A DNA stretch of 19,328 nucleotides from Porphyromonadaceae bacterium UBA2720 (GCA_002353885.1 DEKO01000126.1:1563-20890); one strand, 5' to 3'; shown: positions 1-7,913, numbered from the stretch's first letter. Numbers and translations: made by a program. The notes: generated by a model not told the origin, from the sequence alone.

Positions 1-46
1 AAAGAACCGTCCCCAATCCGCCATATTAGCGATTTTGGCAAGTATT
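1..46. repeat. 46-bp direct repeat, copy 1
   Basis: This stretch recurs at 208-253 with two mismatches in 46 bases (positions 7 and 24 of the unit). It contains the words CGTCCCCAATCCGCC and TTTTGGCAAGTA. The copy begins at the window edge, so it may be part of a longer array. The first 26 bases also have a degenerate inverted counterpart at 147-172. The AAGAACCGTCCCC-type start resembles REP-like elements that I recall being common in gut bacteria, but I cannot check that here. Confidence 0.85.
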
Positions 47-50
47 TTTC

Positions 51-101
51 AATATTACTTGCCAAAATTAAGAAAATATTTCAATTTTGGCAAGTAATAT
101 T
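51..101. repeat. Perfect 19-bp inverted repeat
   Basis: The arms AATATTACTTGCCAAAATT (51-69) and its exact reverse complement (83-101) are separated by a 13-base AT-rich loop (70-82). Each arm carries the core TTTTGGCAAGTA, which is also found in the two flanking direct repeats at 33-44 and 240-251. The core is therefore present four times within 220 bases: three copies on the plus strand and one on the minus strand. No T tract follows, so it looks more like a repeat-element hairpin than a simple terminator. It could still help to end MATE transcription, which enters from the right. Confidence 0.85.
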
Positions 102-146
102 TTCCTTATTATGCTTATTAATAGGCGTTTATAAATTTTCAGCACA

Positions 147-172
147 ACATGGCGAATTAGAGATGGTTCTTT
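147..172. repeat. Degenerate inverted copy of the 46-bp repeat start
   Basis: The 26 bases here match the reverse complement of 1-26 at 21 positions, including ATGGCG and GGTTCTTT. Together 1-26 and 147-172 form imperfect terminal inverted repeats around a 172-base AT-rich unit that holds the 19-bp inverted repeat. This could be a small non-autonomous or REP-like element. No transposase is visible in the window. Confidence 0.5.
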
Positions 173-207
173 TGCGCCATTTGTTAATTCGTTTAACTTT
201 TAACAAG

Positions 208-253
208 AAAGAAGCGTCCCCAATCCGCCATTTTAGCGATTTTGGCAAGTATT
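208..253. repeat. 46-bp direct repeat, copy 2
   Basis: This is the second copy of 1-46, 207 bases downstream and identical at 44 of 46 positions. It ends inside the stop codon of the MATE gene (252-254), so the repeat reaches exactly to the coding region. Insertion at, or spread from, the gene's 3' end is a possible explanation. Confidence 0.85.
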
Positions 254-1559
254 AATTTTTGAGCGATGCGCGTAATCTGCCGTTATACAACACCGTCTGC
301 ACAATGCCTCGCATGGCGAGGTAGATGACAAACGCCAACCACAGGCGATGGTTGCCCATCGAGGCCGGCAGGACGAAGTAGAGAACGAAGAAGAAGACAT
401 CGGCCACAGCCACAGCCCAGAGCATGCCACGGCTGTAGGTCAAGCCGATGAACACGCCATCCCACACAAAGGCCGCCGCCCCGCACAGCGGCAACAGGGC
501 ACACCACCAACGATAATCCATGGCTGCCAGCCGCACGGGTTGGTCATCGGTGAGCAGGGCAAAGATGTGTTGTGGAAAGGCATAAAGGACAGTGAAAGCC
601 ACCGTGAGCACAGCCGCCCAGACAAAGAGGCGACGCACACATTGCCGCAGATGCGACAAGTCGCGCCGGCCATAATACTTGCCCACCAACGCCTCGCCAG
701 CAAAGGCAATGCCGTCCATAAAATAGGCAAACAGCGAGTTCAACTGCTGCAACAGCGCATTCACGGCCAGGATGAGGTCGCCACTGCGTGCTCCCACCGA
801 GACCAAGAACAAGTTGGCCAGCATGAGCAAGGTGCTGCGGACAAAGATGTCGGCATTGACCTTGAAGAATCGTCCCGATCCCTTTAGGTGCAACGTCTTG
901 CGCCAGTCAACCAGTGAAACTATAGTGCCATAGCCATGGCGCACGAACCACAATGAGTAGGCCAATCCCAGCCACTGTGCCACCAGTGTGCCCACAGCGA
1001 TGCCCACAAATCCCATGTCCAACACATAGACAGCAGCCAGCGAGGCAATGATGTTGATGACATTGACCAAGATGCTGATGTACATGGCTCCCTTGGAGTC
1101 CTGCATGCCCAACAGCCACCCCTTGATGCTCATCATCATGAGTGTGGGTGGCGCTCCCCAGACAACAATGTCGAAGTAGGTGTGCGCCAACTGCAGCACA
1201 TCGTCAGACGGCCCTATGACCGTGAATCCCAGCCATCGGATGGGCCATTGCAACACGACAATGGCAAGCGCGATGACCAGCGCCAGCACCGACGACTGCT
1301 GCAACATCCTGGCCTGAGCATCCTTGTCGCCGGCACCATATGCCTGTGCGGTCATTCCCGACGTGCCCATGCGCAGGAAACCAAAGTTCCAGTAGACAAA
1401 GTTGAACAGCATCGATCCGACGGCAATGGCCCCAATGACCGTAGCGTCACCTAGATGGCCCGCTATAGCCGTGTCAAGCAGTCCTAGCAAAGGTATGGTG
1501 ATGTTGGCCACAATGGCCGGCAGCGCGATGCGCAATATCTCTCGATTCATAGAGTTCAT
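252..1559 (-). CDS. MATE family efflux transporter, DinF-like
   Basis: This 435-residue polytopic inner-membrane protein has the hallmark MATE N-terminus, with ALPAIVANITIPLLGLLDTA soon followed by GHLG. About 12 hydrophobic helices are spread along its length, as expected for the family (usual length 430-460). MATE proteins are Na+- or H+-driven exporters of cationic drugs and metabolites. The DinF-like assignment rests on overall resemblance and the substrate is unknown. A reading frame runs open up to 1634, but that extra segment is not protein-like and contains the -7 promoter motif at 1575-1582. The start is therefore placed at the ATG at 1559, with the ATG at 1550 as alternative. The gene is divergent from dusB. 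Its stop overlaps the end of a 46-bp repeat. Confidence 0.9.
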   Translation of the reverse strand: MNSMNREILRIALPAIVANITIPLLGLLDTAIAGHLGDATVIGAIAVGSMLFNFVYWNFGFLRMGTSGMTAQAYGAGDKDAQARMLQQSSVLALVIALAIVVLQWPIRWLGFTVIGPSDDVLQLAHTYFDIVVWGAPPTLMMMSIKGWLLGMQDSKGAMYISILVNVINIIASLAAVYVLDMGFVGIAVGTLVAQWLGLAYSLWFVRHGYGTIVSLVDWRKTLHLKGSGRFFKVNADIFVRSTLLMLANLFLVSVGARSGDLILAVNALLQQLNSLFAYFMDGIAFAGEALVGKYYGRRDLSHLRQCVRRLFVWAAVLTVAFTVLYAFPQHIFALLTDDQPVRLAAMDYRWWCALLPLCGAAAFVWDGVFIGLTYSRGMLWAVAVADVFFFVLYFVLPASMGNHRLWLAFVIYLAMRGIVQTVLYNGRLRASLKN

Positions 1560-1574
1560 TCCATAAAAACGGCG

Positions 1575-1582
1575 CAAAAGTA
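1575..1582 (-). promoter_or_regulatory. -7 promoter element for the MATE gene
   Basis: The minus strand reads TACTTTTG, a match to the Bacteroidota -7 consensus TAnnTTTG, 16 bases before the preferred start at 1559. I do not see a good -33 TTG/TTTG at the expected 19-21 base distance. The support is therefore the -7 word and its position only. Confidence 0.5.
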
Positions 1583-1605
1583 GTAGAATAATTGGAAAAA
1601 AGCAG

Positions 1606-1613
1606 TAAATTTG
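1606..1613 (+). promoter_or_regulatory. -7 promoter element for dusB operon
   Basis: TAAATTTG matches TAnnTTTG and lies 23 bases before the dusB ATG. No clear -33 element is found at the usual spacing. The two divergent -7 motifs (here and at 1575-1582) lie 23 bases apart, so the two promoters must overlap and may compete. Confidence 0.45.
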
Positions 1614-1636
1614 CCGCCTAAAATGTTTACACAAGC

Positions 1637-2638
1637 ATGAAAATAGGCAACATAGACCTGGGCGACCGCCCCGTGATGCTGGCCCCGATGGAGGATGTGA
1701 CCGACCAGTCGTTCCGCCAAATCTGCCGCGAGCAAGGTGCCGACATGGTCTACACCGAGTTTGTCAGTGCCGACGCGCTGATTCGCAACATCGACTCGAC
1801 GTTGCGCAAGCTCACCATCCACCCTGCCGAGCGGCCCGCCGCCATCCAGATCTACGGCCGCACGGTCGATTCGATGGTCGAGGCAGCCCGCATGGCCGAG
1901 GCGGCTCATCCTGATGTTTTGGACATCAACTTTGGTTGCCCGGTCAAGAAGGTAGCCGGCAAGGGTGCTGGCGCAGGCATGTTGCGCAACATCCCGCTGT
2001 TGCTCGAGATCACACGCGAGGTGGTCAAAGCCGTCAGTGTGCCGGTGACCGTGAAGACCCGCCTGGGTTGGGATCACGACAGCAAGAACATCGTCGAGTT
2101 GGCCGAGCAGCTGCAAGACTGCGGCATTCAGGCACTGACCATCCACGGTCGTACGCGCTCGCAGATGTACAACGGCGAGGCCGACTGGACACTCATCGGT
2201 CAAGTCAAAAACAATCCCCGGATGACCATCCCCATCATCGGCAACGGCGACATCACCTCGCCCCAGAAGTTAGCCGAGTACTATGACCGCTATGGGGTGG
2301 ACGGCATCATGGTGGGCCGTGCCTCGATTGGCGCTCCCTGGATCTTCCGCGAGATGAAGCAGTATCTGGCCGACGGCACGCTGCCCGCCATCAGCGACAG
2401 CGAGAAGATGTCGCTGCTTCGCCGCCAGATAGCCGAGAGCATCGACCGCATCGACGAGCGCCGTGGCATCCTGCACATCCGCCGGCACCTGGCTGCCACG
2501 CCGGTGCTGAAAGGCATCTATGACTTCCGCTCGACACGCATCGCCATGCTGCAAGCCGGCACTCGCGCTGAGCTTGAGGCGATTCTTGACCACATCGAAA
2601 ACGACATATTACCCGATCAAAGCCGACGCATATTATGA
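1637..2638 (+). CDS. dusB: tRNA-dihydrouridine synthase, DusB type
   Basis: This 333-residue flavoenzyme would reduce specific uridines in the tRNA D-loop using FMN and NADPH in the cytoplasm. The family features are all visible. LAPMEDVTD (residues 15-23) is the phosphate-side start of the TIM barrel. NFGCPVKKV holds the catalytic cysteine C101. VTVKTRLGW lies near 137-145 and HGRTR at 170-174. IGNGDI (201-206) and VGRAS.G.PW (226-235) are FMN-binding segments. Length and motif order fit DusB. The stop overlaps the start of the next gene by four bases (ATGA), indicating translational coupling. Confidence 0.93.
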   Translation: MKIGNIDLGDRPVMLAPMEDVTDQSFRQICREQGADMVYTEFVSADALIRNIDSTLRKLTIHPAERPAAIQIYGRTVDSMVEAARMAEAAHPDVLDINFGCPVKKVAGKGAGAGMLRNIPLLLEITREVVKAVSVPVTVKTRLGWDHDSKNIVELAEQLQDCGIQALTIHGRTRSQMYNGEADWTLIGQVKNNPRMTIPIIGNGDITSPQKLAEYYDRYGVDGIMVGRASIGAPWIFREMKQYLADGTLPAISDSEKMSLLRRQIAESIDRIDERRGILHIRRHLAATPVLKGIYDFRSTRIAMLQAGTRAELEAILDHIENDILPDQSRRIL

Positions 2639-3345
2639 ACAAAAGAATCATTTTTAGCCTATTGATTGGCATCCTGGCCATCTACTCGATGGCTCAGACC
2701 AAGCACTTTGACATCCAAGTGGGTGACTTCCAGAACCTGGTTGTGCCCGACAATATCAACGTGGTGTATGAGAGCAATGCCAAGCGAGCCGGCACTGCCG
2801 TGTTCGACTGTCCGCAGCACATCGCCGATGGTCTGATATTCACCAACAACATGCACGGGCGCCTCACCATTCAGGTCGCGACCGAGATGCTGGGCACTCC
2901 CAACCTGCCCACGCTGCACGTCTACAGCAGCGAGCTCAAGTTTGTCGAGAATGGTGGCGACAGCACCCTCACCATTCTCAAGCCCATCAGCCACAAGACG
3001 CTGAAGGTGATTTTGAGCGACAATGGGAACATCACCCTCAAGGATGTTGAGGTTTCTGAACTAGAATTGAAGCTCATCACGGGCAAGGGACTGATAACGG
3101 CCAGCGGATACTGCCACGAGCTTATGACTCAGGTGCTGGGCAAGGGCACCATCGATGCCATGGCAATCAGTGCCCAAGTGATCAAGTGCCACATGACAGG
3201 CACTGGCACTATCGACATCGATGCCGAGGGCGCTGAACTGAATGTACGTGGCAGCGGAACAGGGCATGTCAACTATCTGGGCACACCCAGCCAGCTGAAG
3301 GTGCGCAAACTGGGGCCGATGAGCGTCCAGAAAATGGATCCATAG
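2635..3345 (+). CDS. Secreted DUF2807-like (GIN domain) protein
   Basis: This 236-residue protein has an N-terminal signal peptide: MNKR, a hydrophobic run, then SMA-Q, with likely cleavage near residue 20. The rest is a beta-rich body with many short strands and glycines (for example GNITLKDVEVSELELKLITG and TGTIDIDAEGAELNVRGSGT), giving the repeating look of a beta-helix. This is the pattern of DUF2807, the putative auto-transporter adhesin head (GIN) domain frequent in Bacteroidota. Its function is unknown; a periplasmic or surface location is inferred. It overlaps dusB by four bases and ends four bases before the acyltransferase start, so it sits inside an operon. Confidence 0.8.
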   Translation: MNKRIIFSLLIGILAIYSMAQTKHFDIQVGDFQNLVVPDNINVVYESNAKRAGTAVFDCPQHIADGLIFTNNMHGRLTIQVATEMLGTPNLPTLHVYSSELKFVENGGDSTLTILKPISHKTLKVILSDNGNITLKDVEVSELELKLITGKGLITASGYCHELMTQVLGKGTIDAMAISAQVIKCHMTGTGTIDIDAEGAELNVRGSGTGHVNYLGTPSQLKVRKLGPMSVQKMDP

Positions 3346-3349
3346 CGCC

Positions 3350-4420
3350 ATGCAAGCAAGCGGTCAACAACTGTTTACACGCAACGAGAGCCTGACGCTC
3401 AAAGCATTGTGCATCATCATCGTGATCATGCACAATTACTTGCACATGCGCGGTTATGCCGATGAGAACGAGTTTCAGTTCTATGCCGAACGCGCCGCAC
3501 ACATGTGGCAACTGCTGCTGCACCCCACTCCATCGTTGCCGTTGCACATCATCAGCTTCTCGCCCCCCTATTGTCTGATTGGCTTTCTATTTATCAGTGG
3601 CTATGGCCTGGTCAAGCGATATGAACAAGTCAACCAGAGTTTTGACCGCAGGCAGTTTATAGGCAGGCACTATGTCAAGCTACTGCGACTGGTGGTGTTG
3701 CCCATGATGGTAGCTTTTTTGACCTACAAGGTCTTGCGTGGCCACTTGCCCTTAAAGTGGTTTGACAGCCTGCTTGAGCTATTGCTGCTGGGCAATCTGC
3801 AGTGGAATGCGTCGATTTACCCCTTTGTCTACTGGTATTTGGGCATGGCCATGCAGCTCTATGTGCTGTACGCCCTGGTTCTGCGCCGGCCCAAAGGTCA
3901 CTATGGTCTTTGGCATCAGCTGCTGCTCATCGTTCTGGTAGTGGGTTGTGGTGTGCTGCAGATGTGTTGCGAGCCCACAGGCATGACAATCAAATGGCTA
4001 CGCGTCAATCTGGTGGGCTGGGTCGGCCCATTTGTGCTGGGCATGGTGACTGCGCGCCACCTCGACCACATCAAACTCAGCCTGTGGCAGTGGGGTTCAA
4101 TCGCTCTGGTCAGCGGAGCCTTGATGATTGCCAGTTCAGGACATTATTACGCATGGATATGGGGTTGGCTTCCGGCTACAATATTTGCTGTGAGCTGCAT
4201 CAAGGCATTGCCCTGCCTGCAGTGGCGGCCCATCGTGTGGCTGGGAAGCATATCGGCCATGATTTATGTCATCCACCCCATCGTGCGTGCGGTGTCGCTT
4301 CACTACAAGCACCCTAACCACCCTGTTGCCGACCTGGTTATCTATATGGTAGTCTCGATCATCCTCGCCGCCGGCTATGCATGGCTGCTGCGTCGGCTGC
4401 CAGGCAAGCCACATCACTAA
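3350..4420 (+). CDS. Acyltransferase family 3 membrane protein
   Basis: This 356-residue integral membrane protein has roughly ten hydrophobic helices. The N-terminus fits acyltransferase-3 (OafA/NodX-like) enzymes: a charged start RNESLTLKAL, a first helix, and a histidine at the helix end (IMHNYLH, H28). Near the C-terminus it has a typical SISAMIYVIHPIV segment. Such enzymes O-acylate (often acetylate) sugars of LPS, capsule or other glycans at the inner membrane, drawing on cytoplasmic acyl donors. The acceptor cannot be read from the sequence. It starts four bases after the DUF2807 gene. Its TAA stop is built into one arm of the bidirectional terminator that follows. Confidence 0.85.
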   Translation: MQASGQQLFTRNESLTLKALCIIIVIMHNYLHMRGYADENEFQFYAERAAHMWQLLLHPTPSLPLHIISFSPPYCLIGFLFISGYGLVKRYEQVNQSFDRRQFIGRHYVKLLRLVVLPMMVAFLTYKVLRGHLPLKWFDSLLELLLLGNLQWNASIYPFVYWYLGMAMQLYVLYALVLRRPKGHYGLWHQLLLIVLVVGCGVLQMCCEPTGMTIKWLRVNLVGWVGPFVLGMVTARHLDHIKLSLWQWGSIALVSGALMIASSGHYYAWIWGWLPATIFAVSCIKALPCLQWRPIVWLGSISAMIYVIHPIVRAVSLHYKHPNHPVADLVIYMVVSIILAAGYAWLLRRLPGKPHH

Positions 4421-4487
4421 GTAACCATAAAAATAACTTGGCACGATTTAGATATTGATACCTCCAGCTTATTTTTTAACGGTTACT
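4420..4487. terminator. Bidirectional terminator between convergent genes
   Basis: An imperfect inverted repeat has AGTAACC plus an A-rich tract (4420-4438) on the left and a T-rich tract plus GGTTACT (4469-4487) on the right, with a loop of about 30 bases. The seven-base ends AGTAACC and GGTTACT are exact complements. Read in either direction the stem ends in A/T runs. It overlaps the stop codon of the plus-strand acyltransferase (4418-4420) and of the minus-strand SGNH gene (4486-4488), so it would serve both operons. Confidence 0.6.
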
Positions 4488-5415
4488 AAAATCCCCCAAC
4501 CTCGTCGCGCAAGATGCGCGTGAACTTCTCAGCTCCCTGTCGCGAGAGATGGTCGCCATCGTGGAAGTCGGTGCCTTGAAAGCGTGAGTCGCGCATATAA
4601 TCCCTATAGACTGCGCCATAACGCATCACACACTGCTGAGCGATGTCGTGCATTGCATCCAGCTGTCGCCTGCCGACCTTGTCGTAATATCCGTGCCACA
4701 TGGGCGTGGTGATGATTACCAGGCGCACACCTCGCTGTTGGCACCACTGTGCTATCTTGAACAAGTATTGGCTATTGTGCTGGACAAATTGCCAGTTTTT
4801 GCAGCGATGCCGCTCGAGTGCAATGTCGCTGTCATGCCGCATGGCCAGCGAGTCGAAGCGTTGTGGCGTGAGAAACGCTGTTCCGAACCCCAGCGAGTCG
4901 CAGTCGAGTGTCGCCTGGCCTGACACGGCATAACGCACCGCAGGCATGAGTTTGCGCCGAAATGTCGAATAGCTTGACAACTCGAAGCCATATTTTGAGC
5001 ACAACGAGTGCTTGTCATATCCCATATACAATCTGTAATAGATGCAGCGATACCAGTCTTCGGGCAGCTGCTCCATGGGCGCGTCGAAGGGCGATGTGTC
5101 GTCGACAGCCAGCACCAGATTGCGCAACCGCTTGAGGCGTGCGCCGTAATGGTCGAGCAAGAACCAGTCATACTCATAGAGCTGCGACACGTTCGACAAG
5201 TTGAAAGTGGCTTGCCCCAGCGAGTCGGGAACGACGGCATAATAGATGTGCGACGCTCCCAGGAGCAGCGTCTGCACACTGTCGGCATGCTGGTCCATCC
5301 ACTGGCTCTTGTAGCGATAGGAGTTGGGGTAATGACGCACCAGTGCCTCACCCAGTGCCAGCAACAGCACCAGTGGCAAAGCAAAGAGCATGATATTTCT
5401 GACAAACCGCATCAT
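4486..5415 (-). CDS. Membrane-anchored SGNH/DltD/AlgJ-like protein
   Basis: This 309-residue protein has one N-terminal membrane helix (about residues 8-24), so the rest should lie in the periplasm. Two motifs mark an SGNH-hydrolase-like fold. LLLGASH (51-56) carries a candidate nucleophile S55. HDGDHLS (285-291) gives the D286-x-x-H289 pair late in the chain. VIITTPMWHGYY (233-244) is the strand before the last motifs. In DltB/DltD and AlgI/AlgJ systems a protein of this type works beside an MBOAT enzyme to pass the acyl group to the external acceptor. It begins six bases after the MBOAT stop and is the last gene of the operon. The family call is from motifs and context; it is not a clear DltD ortholog. 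Confidence 0.75.
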   Translation of the reverse strand: MMRFVRNIMLFALPLVLLLALGEALVRHYPNSYRYKSQWMDQHADSVQTLLLGASHIYYAVVPDSLGQATFNLSNVSQLYEYDWFLLDHYGARLKRLRNLVLAVDDTSPFDAPMEQLPEDWYRCIYYRLYMGYDKHSLCSKYGFELSSYSTFRRKLMPAVRYAVSGQATLDCDSLGFGTAFLTPQRFDSLAMRHDSDIALERHRCKNWQFVQHNSQYLFKIAQWCQQRGVRLVIITTPMWHGYYDKVGRRQLDAMHDIAQQCVMRYGAVYRDYMRDSRFQGTDFHDGDHLSRQGAEKFTRILRDEVGGF

Positions 5416-5421
5416 CTTGCC

Positions 5422-6885
5422 TTAAAATTGGAAATAAATGAACTGTTGCGTTTCGCCCTGGAAAAGCGAGATGCACACAACCAGCAAGTAGTAAATGCCC
5501 CACCTCACTGCACGCGACCGCACAGCCGGGCCATGAACAAACTGCAATGGGTGCTCACGGTCACGACACAGCCACTCACACCCCACCAGCATCGCCAGTG
5601 CCACATAGGTAAAACCCGACAGACCCAGTGACGGCACCGTCAACACCGACGGGCGCATCATGCTCTGGACAAAATGGGCATAGGAGGTCAAGTCGTCGGC
5701 TTTGAAGAGCATAAATCCAATGGCCACCAGGCAGTAGGTGGCCGCCATGCGCAAGAGGTCGCCCCACTTGGGCAGGCCATTTGCCCCAGCCTTGATGCGT
5801 TTTTTCTTACCAAACTTGCCACGGAGAATCAAGGGGACATAGAGCATCCCGAAGTAGAGTCCAAACACACCGAAAGTCCAATCGGCACCATGCCAGAAGC
5901 CGATGAGCACCATGTTGATAATGACCGCCAGCACCAGCCCCAGTTGCTTCCAGTCGCGCATGGCGATGTTCAGTGGCATGAACACATAGTCGGTGAGCCA
6001 GCTGGTGAGCGAAATGTGCCACCGCTGCCAGAACTCGGCAATGTTGCGTGCCAGAAAAGGCGCCTTGAAGTTAACGGCCACATCGAATCCCAAGACCTTG
6101 GCCACACCGATAGCCATGTGACTATAGCCCCCAAAATCGGCATAGAGCTGCAACGGGAAGAGCGCCACGGCCGCCACCAACCTGGATGCATCATAGACAT
6201 CGGGTGCTGCCCAGACACTGTCGGTGAGCACCGCCAGATTGTCAGCCAAGCACATCTTCAGAAAGATGCCCCACAGCACTTGCCTGCAACCGTCAACAGC
6301 CTTCGGTTCATCCAGGCGATGGATGACATCCAGCTGCGGAAGGAACTTCCCCGGCCGGTCGATGGGCCCCGACATGAGTGTCGGGAAGAAGGCTATGTAG
6401 GTCGCAAATTGCAACCATCCCCCCGCCGGCTCGATGCGTTGCCGGTGGATGTCGATGACATAGCTGATGAGCTTGAACGTGAAGAAACTCACCCCCACAG
6501 GCACGACAATGTGCAGCGTTGTCCAAGTGCATGACAGTCCTGCCGCTTGGAACAACGCCGCAAATGATTGCCCGAAGAAGTTGAGATACTTGAAAACCAG
6601 CAACAACGCCACCCCCAGCACCACAGCGAGGGTCGTGAAACACGACGCGGAACGCCACCTCTGGCTCTTGACCATGTCATCAACCTTGCGCCCTAACAGA
6701 TAGAAAGCCAGAGTCGCCAGCATCAGCAGGGGCACCATGCGCCAGTCGGCCATGGCATAGAAGACATAGCTTGCCAACAGCAGCCATGCATTCTGCCGCA
6801 GTGCCGACCGCATGGTCCAAGGCAGAAACATGCCCACGAACACGATGGCAAAGAAAACTGCGAATGCCAGTGAGTTGATGACCAT
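5422..6885 (-). CDS. MBOAT family O-acyltransferase (DltB/AlgI-like)
   Basis: This 487-residue polytopic protein has the MBOAT signature. PVGVSFFTFKLISYVIDI lies at about 129-146, and FFPTLMSGPIDRP at 166-178. The segment ADFGGYSHMAIG is at 249-260 and the conserved FWQRWHISLTSW at 285-296. GFWHGADWTF holds the invariant histidine H332. Length fits the DltB/AlgI/PatA group. These enzymes take acyl groups from a cytoplasmic thioester, here probably the neighbouring carrier protein, and move them across the inner membrane onto cell-envelope polymers. The gene starts 13 bases after the carrier-protein stop and ends six bases before the SGNH partner. The acyl group and acceptor are unknown. Confidence 0.92.
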   Translation of the reverse strand: MVINSLAFAVFFAIVFVGMFLPWTMRSALRQNAWLLLASYVFYAMADWRMVPLLMLATLAFYLLGRKVDDMVKSQRWRSASCFTTLAVVLGVALLLVFKYLNFFGQSFAALFQAAGLSCTWTTLHIVVPVGVSFFTFKLISYVIDIHRQRIEPAGGWLQFATYIAFFPTLMSGPIDRPGKFLPQLDVIHRLDEPKAVDGCRQVLWGIFLKMCLADNLAVLTDSVWAAPDVYDASRLVAAVALFPLQLYADFGGYSHMAIGVAKVLGFDVAVNFKAPFLARNIAEFWQRWHISLTSWLTDYVFMPLNIAMRDWKQLGLVLAVIINMVLIGFWHGADWTFGVFGLYFGMLYVPLILRGKFGKKKRIKAGANGLPKWGDLLRMAATYCLVAIGFMLFKADDLTSYAHFVQSMMRPSVLTVPSLGLSGFTYVALAMLVGCEWLCRDREHPLQFVHGPAVRSRAVRWGIYYLLVVCISLFQGETQQFIYFQF

Positions 6886-6898
6886 GGCGGCTAGTCAG

Positions 6899-7144
6899 TT
6901 ACTGTCCGATGCGCTGGGCGATGGTGTCGACCATCTCGCCCACATTCTGCCACGACATGATTTCACGCGAGTTAAACTTGATGTGCCACTGTTTCTCGAT
7001 GGCCACGATGAGCTGGATGTGACTCAGCGAGTCCCACTCGTCCACATCATCGGCCTTGAGGGCGTCGGTGACCACCAGGTCGTCCACGTCGAGGACATCC
7101 TGAAAAATCTCGGTCAATTGGTCTAATATTTCTTGTCTAGTCAT
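6899..7144 (-). CDS. Acyl carrier protein
   Basis: This 81-residue acidic, four-helix protein has the phosphopantetheine attachment motif DEWDSLSHI, with the modified serine at S39. It would carry an acyl group as a thioester in the cytoplasm. It is not the housekeeping fatty-acid AcpP, whose motif is normally DSLDTVEL. The DSLSHI form resembles dedicated carrier proteins found beside FkbH-like and MBOAT genes. Its place directly before the MBOAT gene suggests it is the acyl donor, as DltC is for DltB. A 70-base gap with a hairpin separates it from the preceding SDR gene, the largest gap in the operon. Confidence 0.9.
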   Translation of the reverse strand: MTRQEILDQLTEIFQDVLDVDDLVVTDALKADDVDEWDSLSHIQLIVAIEKQWHIKFNSREIMSWQNVGEMVDTIAQRIGQ

Positions 7145-7178
7145 AACTAAATCTTTCCACTGTTATTTAATCACGAAT

Positions 7179-7202
7179 ATTCGAGTTTTCGAACACTCGA
7201 AT
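7179..7202. promoter_or_regulatory. Intercistronic hairpin before the carrier-protein gene
   Basis: A perfect 8-bp stem, ATTCGAGT (7179-7186) and ACTCGAAT (7195-7202), has an 8-base loop. It is flanked by direct copies of CACGAAT (7172-7178 and 7204-7210). It lies in the gap between the SDR stop and the carrier-protein start on the transcribed strand. It could protect or cut the mRNA so that carrier protein, MBOAT and SGNH are made at a different level, or be a small dispersed repeat. No promoter word is seen here. Confidence 0.5.
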
Positions 7203-7214
7203 GCACGAATTTCT

Positions 7215-7913
7215 CTAATGAGTCTCAATCACAAGCTCTTGCACAAATGGCTCGTTGCCGTCGATGGCACCAACAATGGCGCTCGCCACCTCGGCGGGTG
7301 TGAGCAAGCGGTCGTGTTGCAACAACTGCTGCTGAGCCAGATGCTCAACCATGTCGCCATGCAGGGGTGTGGGCATGAAGTCGGGCTGCACAGTCATCGA
7401 CCGGATGCCCAAGTGGCTATACTCGCTGTGCCACGACCGCGCCAGCTGCTGCAAGTAGGCCTTTGTCGCAGCATAGACGCTGTAACCGGCTGGGGGCATG
7501 TCGTGTGTAGCTAGTGAACCGACGGTAACAATCATGCCCGACTTCTTGCGCCTCATGGCGCTGATGCAAGCCTGTGTGATGCGGATGACGGGCAGGACAT
7601 TGACGTTGAAAGCCTCGGCAAAGTCGGAAAGGGCTGTGCGGTGGAAATGAGTTCCCATCGGCTGCCCGACATAGGCATTGTTGACCAGCACGTCAACCTC
7701 CAAAGCGGCTATCTCGTCAGTCAAAGCCACAACCGAGTCGGGGTCGGTAAAGTCGACCCGCCGCATCTCGACAGTAGTGTGCTCGTGACACAACTGCTGT
7801 GCCAGATCGGCATGACGACAGTAAGTGAACACGATGTGATGTCCACACTCAGCCAGACACTTGATGAGCGCTCTGCCCACCGCCGATGTTCCACCAGTGA
7901 CTAGGATGTTCAT
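7215..7913 (-). CDS. SDR family oxidoreductase
   Basis: This 232-residue classical short-chain dehydrogenase has the cofactor motif TGGTSAVG (6-13), DVLVNNA (74-80) in the NNAG position, the catalytic serine in VGSLA (S133) and YAATK (Y147, K151). The acidic or basic residue after strand 2 that would show NADH or NADPH preference is not obvious; R33 in YCRH hints at NADPH. FabG-like enzymes of this size reduce 3-ketoacyl carrier-protein intermediates. In this operon it may reduce or oxidise the carrier-bound acyl unit. Its start overlaps the stop of the MaoC-like gene by four bases, indicating coupled translation. Confidence 0.85.
   Translation of the reverse strand: MNILVTGGTSAVGRALIKCLAECGHHIVFTYCRHADLAQQLCHEHTTVEMRRVDFTDPDSVVALTDEIAALEVDVLVNNAYVGQPMGTHFHRTALSDFAEAFNVNVLPVIRITQACISAMRRKKSGMIVTVGSLATHDMPPAGYSVYAATKAYLQQLARSWHSEYSHLGIRSMTVQPDFMPTPLHGDMVEHLAQQQLLQHDRLLTPAEVASAIVGAIDGNEPFVQELVIETH

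Noticed and set aside
1..253. CRISPR array
   Set aside because: The repeats are only two direct copies 207 bases apart, the intervening DNA is itself repetitive, and no cas gene is present.
4439..4460. TTGGCACG, resembling a sigma-54 -24 element
   Set aside because: The required GC at the -12 position is absent at the right spacing, and the word lies in the terminator loop between convergent genes.
6899..7144. Housekeeping fatty-acid AcpP
   Set aside because: The serine motif is DSLSHI, not the usual DSLDTVEL. The gene sits in an acylation operon without fabD, fabF or fabG partners.
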